From positions 1 to 6,402 of the forward strand of contig JAILNT010000342.1 of NCBI GenBank assembly GCA_024691265.1: a stretch of DNA of 6,402 nucleotides. Direction: 5' to 3'. Below, one piece after another: positions 5,070-6,402 of the stretch. How positions within the stretch are numbered: the first letter of the stretch is position 1; each line of letters opens with the position of its first letter. This DNA is from Treponema sp. Lineage in GTDB: Bacteria; Spirochaetota; Spirochaetia; Treponematales; Treponemataceae. A program made the translations under genes and the position numbers. Below the pieces are notes generated by a model, which was not told the DNA's origin, made no database searches, and saw nothing but the letters and a program-made list of their open reading frames with translations.

Positions 5070-6402
5070 TTATTCTATTTTGAATATATCAATTGTATCT
5101 ACGAGAGTCTTTGCATTTGAGGAAAGCTCTTGAGACATAGAAGCAAGCTCTTCTGCTGCACTTGCATTTTGCTGTACAACCGTATCTAACTGTTCTATTG
5201 CTTTAGAGACTTGCTGAGCTGCTATATTCTGTTCTGCACAGGCATGTGATATTTCACCTACAAGATTTGAAGTCTTTTGTATTTCTGGTAATACGCCTGC
5301 AATTTTTATCCCAGCATTTTCTGCCTCTTTCAAGGTTGATGCCGATAAATCTATGATATCAGCAGAAGCTTTCTGGCATCTTTCAGATAGTTTTCTTACT
5401 TCACTTGCAACAACTGCAAATCCCTTTCCAGCCTCCCCTGCACGAGCAGCTTCTATTGCAGCATTAAGGGCAAGTAGGTTTGTTTGGCGGGCTATTTCTC
5501 CAACAACAGTGATTTTTTGTGAAATTGTCTTTACAGCTTCTACAGCTCCATTTACGGCTTTTCCACCATCTGCACTATCTATAGCAGTGTTTTCTGCAAT
5601 ACTTCCCGTTTCTGCTGCATTGGAAGCTGTTTGATTTACATTAGAAGCCATTTCTTCCATTGTTGCACTCATTTCTTCAGTAGAAGCTGCTTGTTCACTT
5701 GCACCAGATGATATTGACTGGCTTGAAATACTTATCTGTTCACTTCCATTCTGCACTTGTAATGCTATGTGTTTTACTTTTTTCATCATATTCTGCAAAA
5801 TTTCAATGAAATCATTAACACCATCAATAAGCTGTGCAAATTCATCATTACTATTTACACTTAGTCTGTATGTTAAATCTGCGTCTATAGAAGACAACTT
5901 GCTAACTGTTGCGGCAACAGTATTTAATGGGTGCATAATTTTTACATACAGTATAAAGATGATAAGTGCTAAAATAGCAATTGTTGATAGAGTAATAACA
6001 ACAATAAGAGGTCTAAATATACTAGAAGCCAACATAGATGATACAGCAAGATTCTTACTCATACAAACTACTGTCATTACAGAGCCGTTGTAATCATAGA
6101 AAGGAAAATAATAAGCAATATTTTTAACATTTGATATCATTTCATTCCTGATAAAGTCCTTACCATTTCTTACATTTTCAAGAATAGCATCGTCTTCAAG
6201 AATCGTTCCGTCCATTAATGCCATACTTGTAACATATCTTGTAGAGCCATCAAATATTGTTATATCTGCATTCAGATTATCTCCAATTTTTGTTATAACA
6301 GAACTGCTAGAAATTTTCTTCTCTATAATAAAAACTGCCTCTACTCCATTTTCACTTTCAATAGGACAGGATACAAGAGCGTAAATATCTTTATCTTCTT
6401 TT
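5070..6402 (-). CDS. Methyl-accepting chemotaxis protein with Cache sensor, N-terminus beyond right edge
   Basis: The frame is open through the right edge, giving 443 visible residues; the internal Met at 6224 is not the true start. Visible residues 1 to about 125 are the end of an extracytoplasmic Cache-type sensor (ADITIFDGSTRYVTS, then IAYYFPFYDYNGSVMTVV, resembling Cache_3-type domains). One membrane helix follows (about 132-153), then a HAMP domain (about 154-209, with DADLTYRLSV and NDEFAQLIDGVNDF). The cytoplasmic signalling coiled coil has Gln/Glu-rich methylation-like helices (EQAASTEEMSATMEEMAS and QQNASAAEELASMSQEL) and the conserved hairpin tip at about 301-340 (EIARQTNLLALNAAIEAARA, then GEAGKGFAVVASEVRKLSE), which contacts CheA and CheW. 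There is no C-terminal pentapeptide for CheR tethering; it ends TIDIFKIE. Cache_3-type sensors often bind small organic acids, but the ligand here is unknown. It is upstream of, and probably separate from, the B12 operon, although no clear terminator follows it. Confidence 0.96.
   Translation of the reverse strand, partial: KEDKDIYALVSCPIESENGVEAVFIIEKKISSSSVITKIGDNLNADITIFDGSTRYVTSMALMDGTILEDDAILENVRNGKDFIRNEMISNVKNIAYYFPFYDYNGSVMTVVCMSKNLAVSSMLASSIFRPLIVVITLSTIAILALIIFILYVKIMHPLNTVAATVSKLSSIDADLTYRLSVNSNDEFAQLIDGVNDFIEILQNMMKKVKHIALQVQNGSEQISISSQSISSGASEQAASTEEMSATMEEMASNVNQTASNAAETGSIAENTAIDSADGGKAVNGAVEAVKTISQKITVVGEIARQTNLLALNAAIEAARAGEAGKGFAVVASEVRKLSERCQKASADIIDLSASTLKEAENAGIKIAGVLPEIQKTSNLVGEISHACAEQNIAAQQVSKAIEQLDTVVQQNASAAEELASMSQELSSNAKTLVDTIDIFKIE

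Noticed and set aside
5052..5073. Inverted repeat ATAAGC/GCTTAT right after the chemoreceptor stop, as a terminator
   Set aside because: The stem is only 6 bp with a 10-nt loop, and on the minus strand it is followed by an A-rich run, not a U-run. It also overlaps the candidate -35 of the B12 operon.
5353..6093. Two plus-strand frames inside the chemoreceptor gene
   Set aside because: The Ala/Ser-rich composition is the mirror of the MCP signalling coiled coil, with no independent support.
5070..6224. Taking Met at 6224 as the chemoreceptor start
   Set aside because: The frame continues upstream without a stop to the window edge and encodes further Cache-domain sequence (ADITIFDGSTRYVTS), so this Met is internal.

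Overview
This AT-rich window carries genes on the minus strand only. It reads as part of a cobalamin (vitamin B12) locus from a low-GC, probably anaerobic and motile bacterium. A Treponema-like spirochaete is my best guess, from the base composition, the style of the chemoreceptor and the anaerobic (CbiK/CbiD) B12 route. The window has no marker gene that settles this, and other low-GC anaerobes remain possible.

Layout in transcription order (right to left): (1) 6402-5070, a methyl-accepting chemotaxis protein whose N-terminus lies beyond the right edge. (2) 5059-4890, a regulatory gap with a candidate sigma-70-type promoter, a compact cobalamin riboswitch and a possible translational expression platform. 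(3) 4891-3866, a lipoprotein substrate-binding protein of the BtuF/FepB type. (4) 3823-3014, CbiK, the anaerobic sirohydrochlorin cobaltochelatase. (5) 2970-1570, an unfamiliar membrane-anchored coiled-coil protein with a DUF4230-like middle and a small C-terminal beta domain. (6) 1583-423, CbiD, cobalt-precorrin-5B C1-methyltransferase, overlapping its upstream neighbour by 14 nt. (7) 369-1, the N-terminal part of a TtcA-like PP-loop tRNA-thiolation enzyme, cut by the left edge.

Genes 3 to 6 are closely spaced or overlapping and probably form one operon behind the riboswitch. The likely logic is B12-repressed uptake of a corrinoid, or of a related metal chelate, together with cobalt insertion and C1-methylation in the anaerobic corrin pathway. 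The rest of that pathway and the permease and ATPase for the binding protein are not in this window. The ttcA-like gene may be co-transcribed by proximity, but nothing links it to B12.

The least explained element is the 466-residue protein between cbiK and cbiD. Other points of interest are the small size of the riboswitch, an inverted repeat that could mask the first start codon, hairpins at two cistron boundaries, and very short reading frames in each intercistronic gap that end at or just before the next start. No mobile elements, CRISPR arrays, tRNA or rRNA genes, or convincing intrinsic terminators were seen. The only stretch between genes longer than 100 bases (4892-5069) is the riboswitch region.
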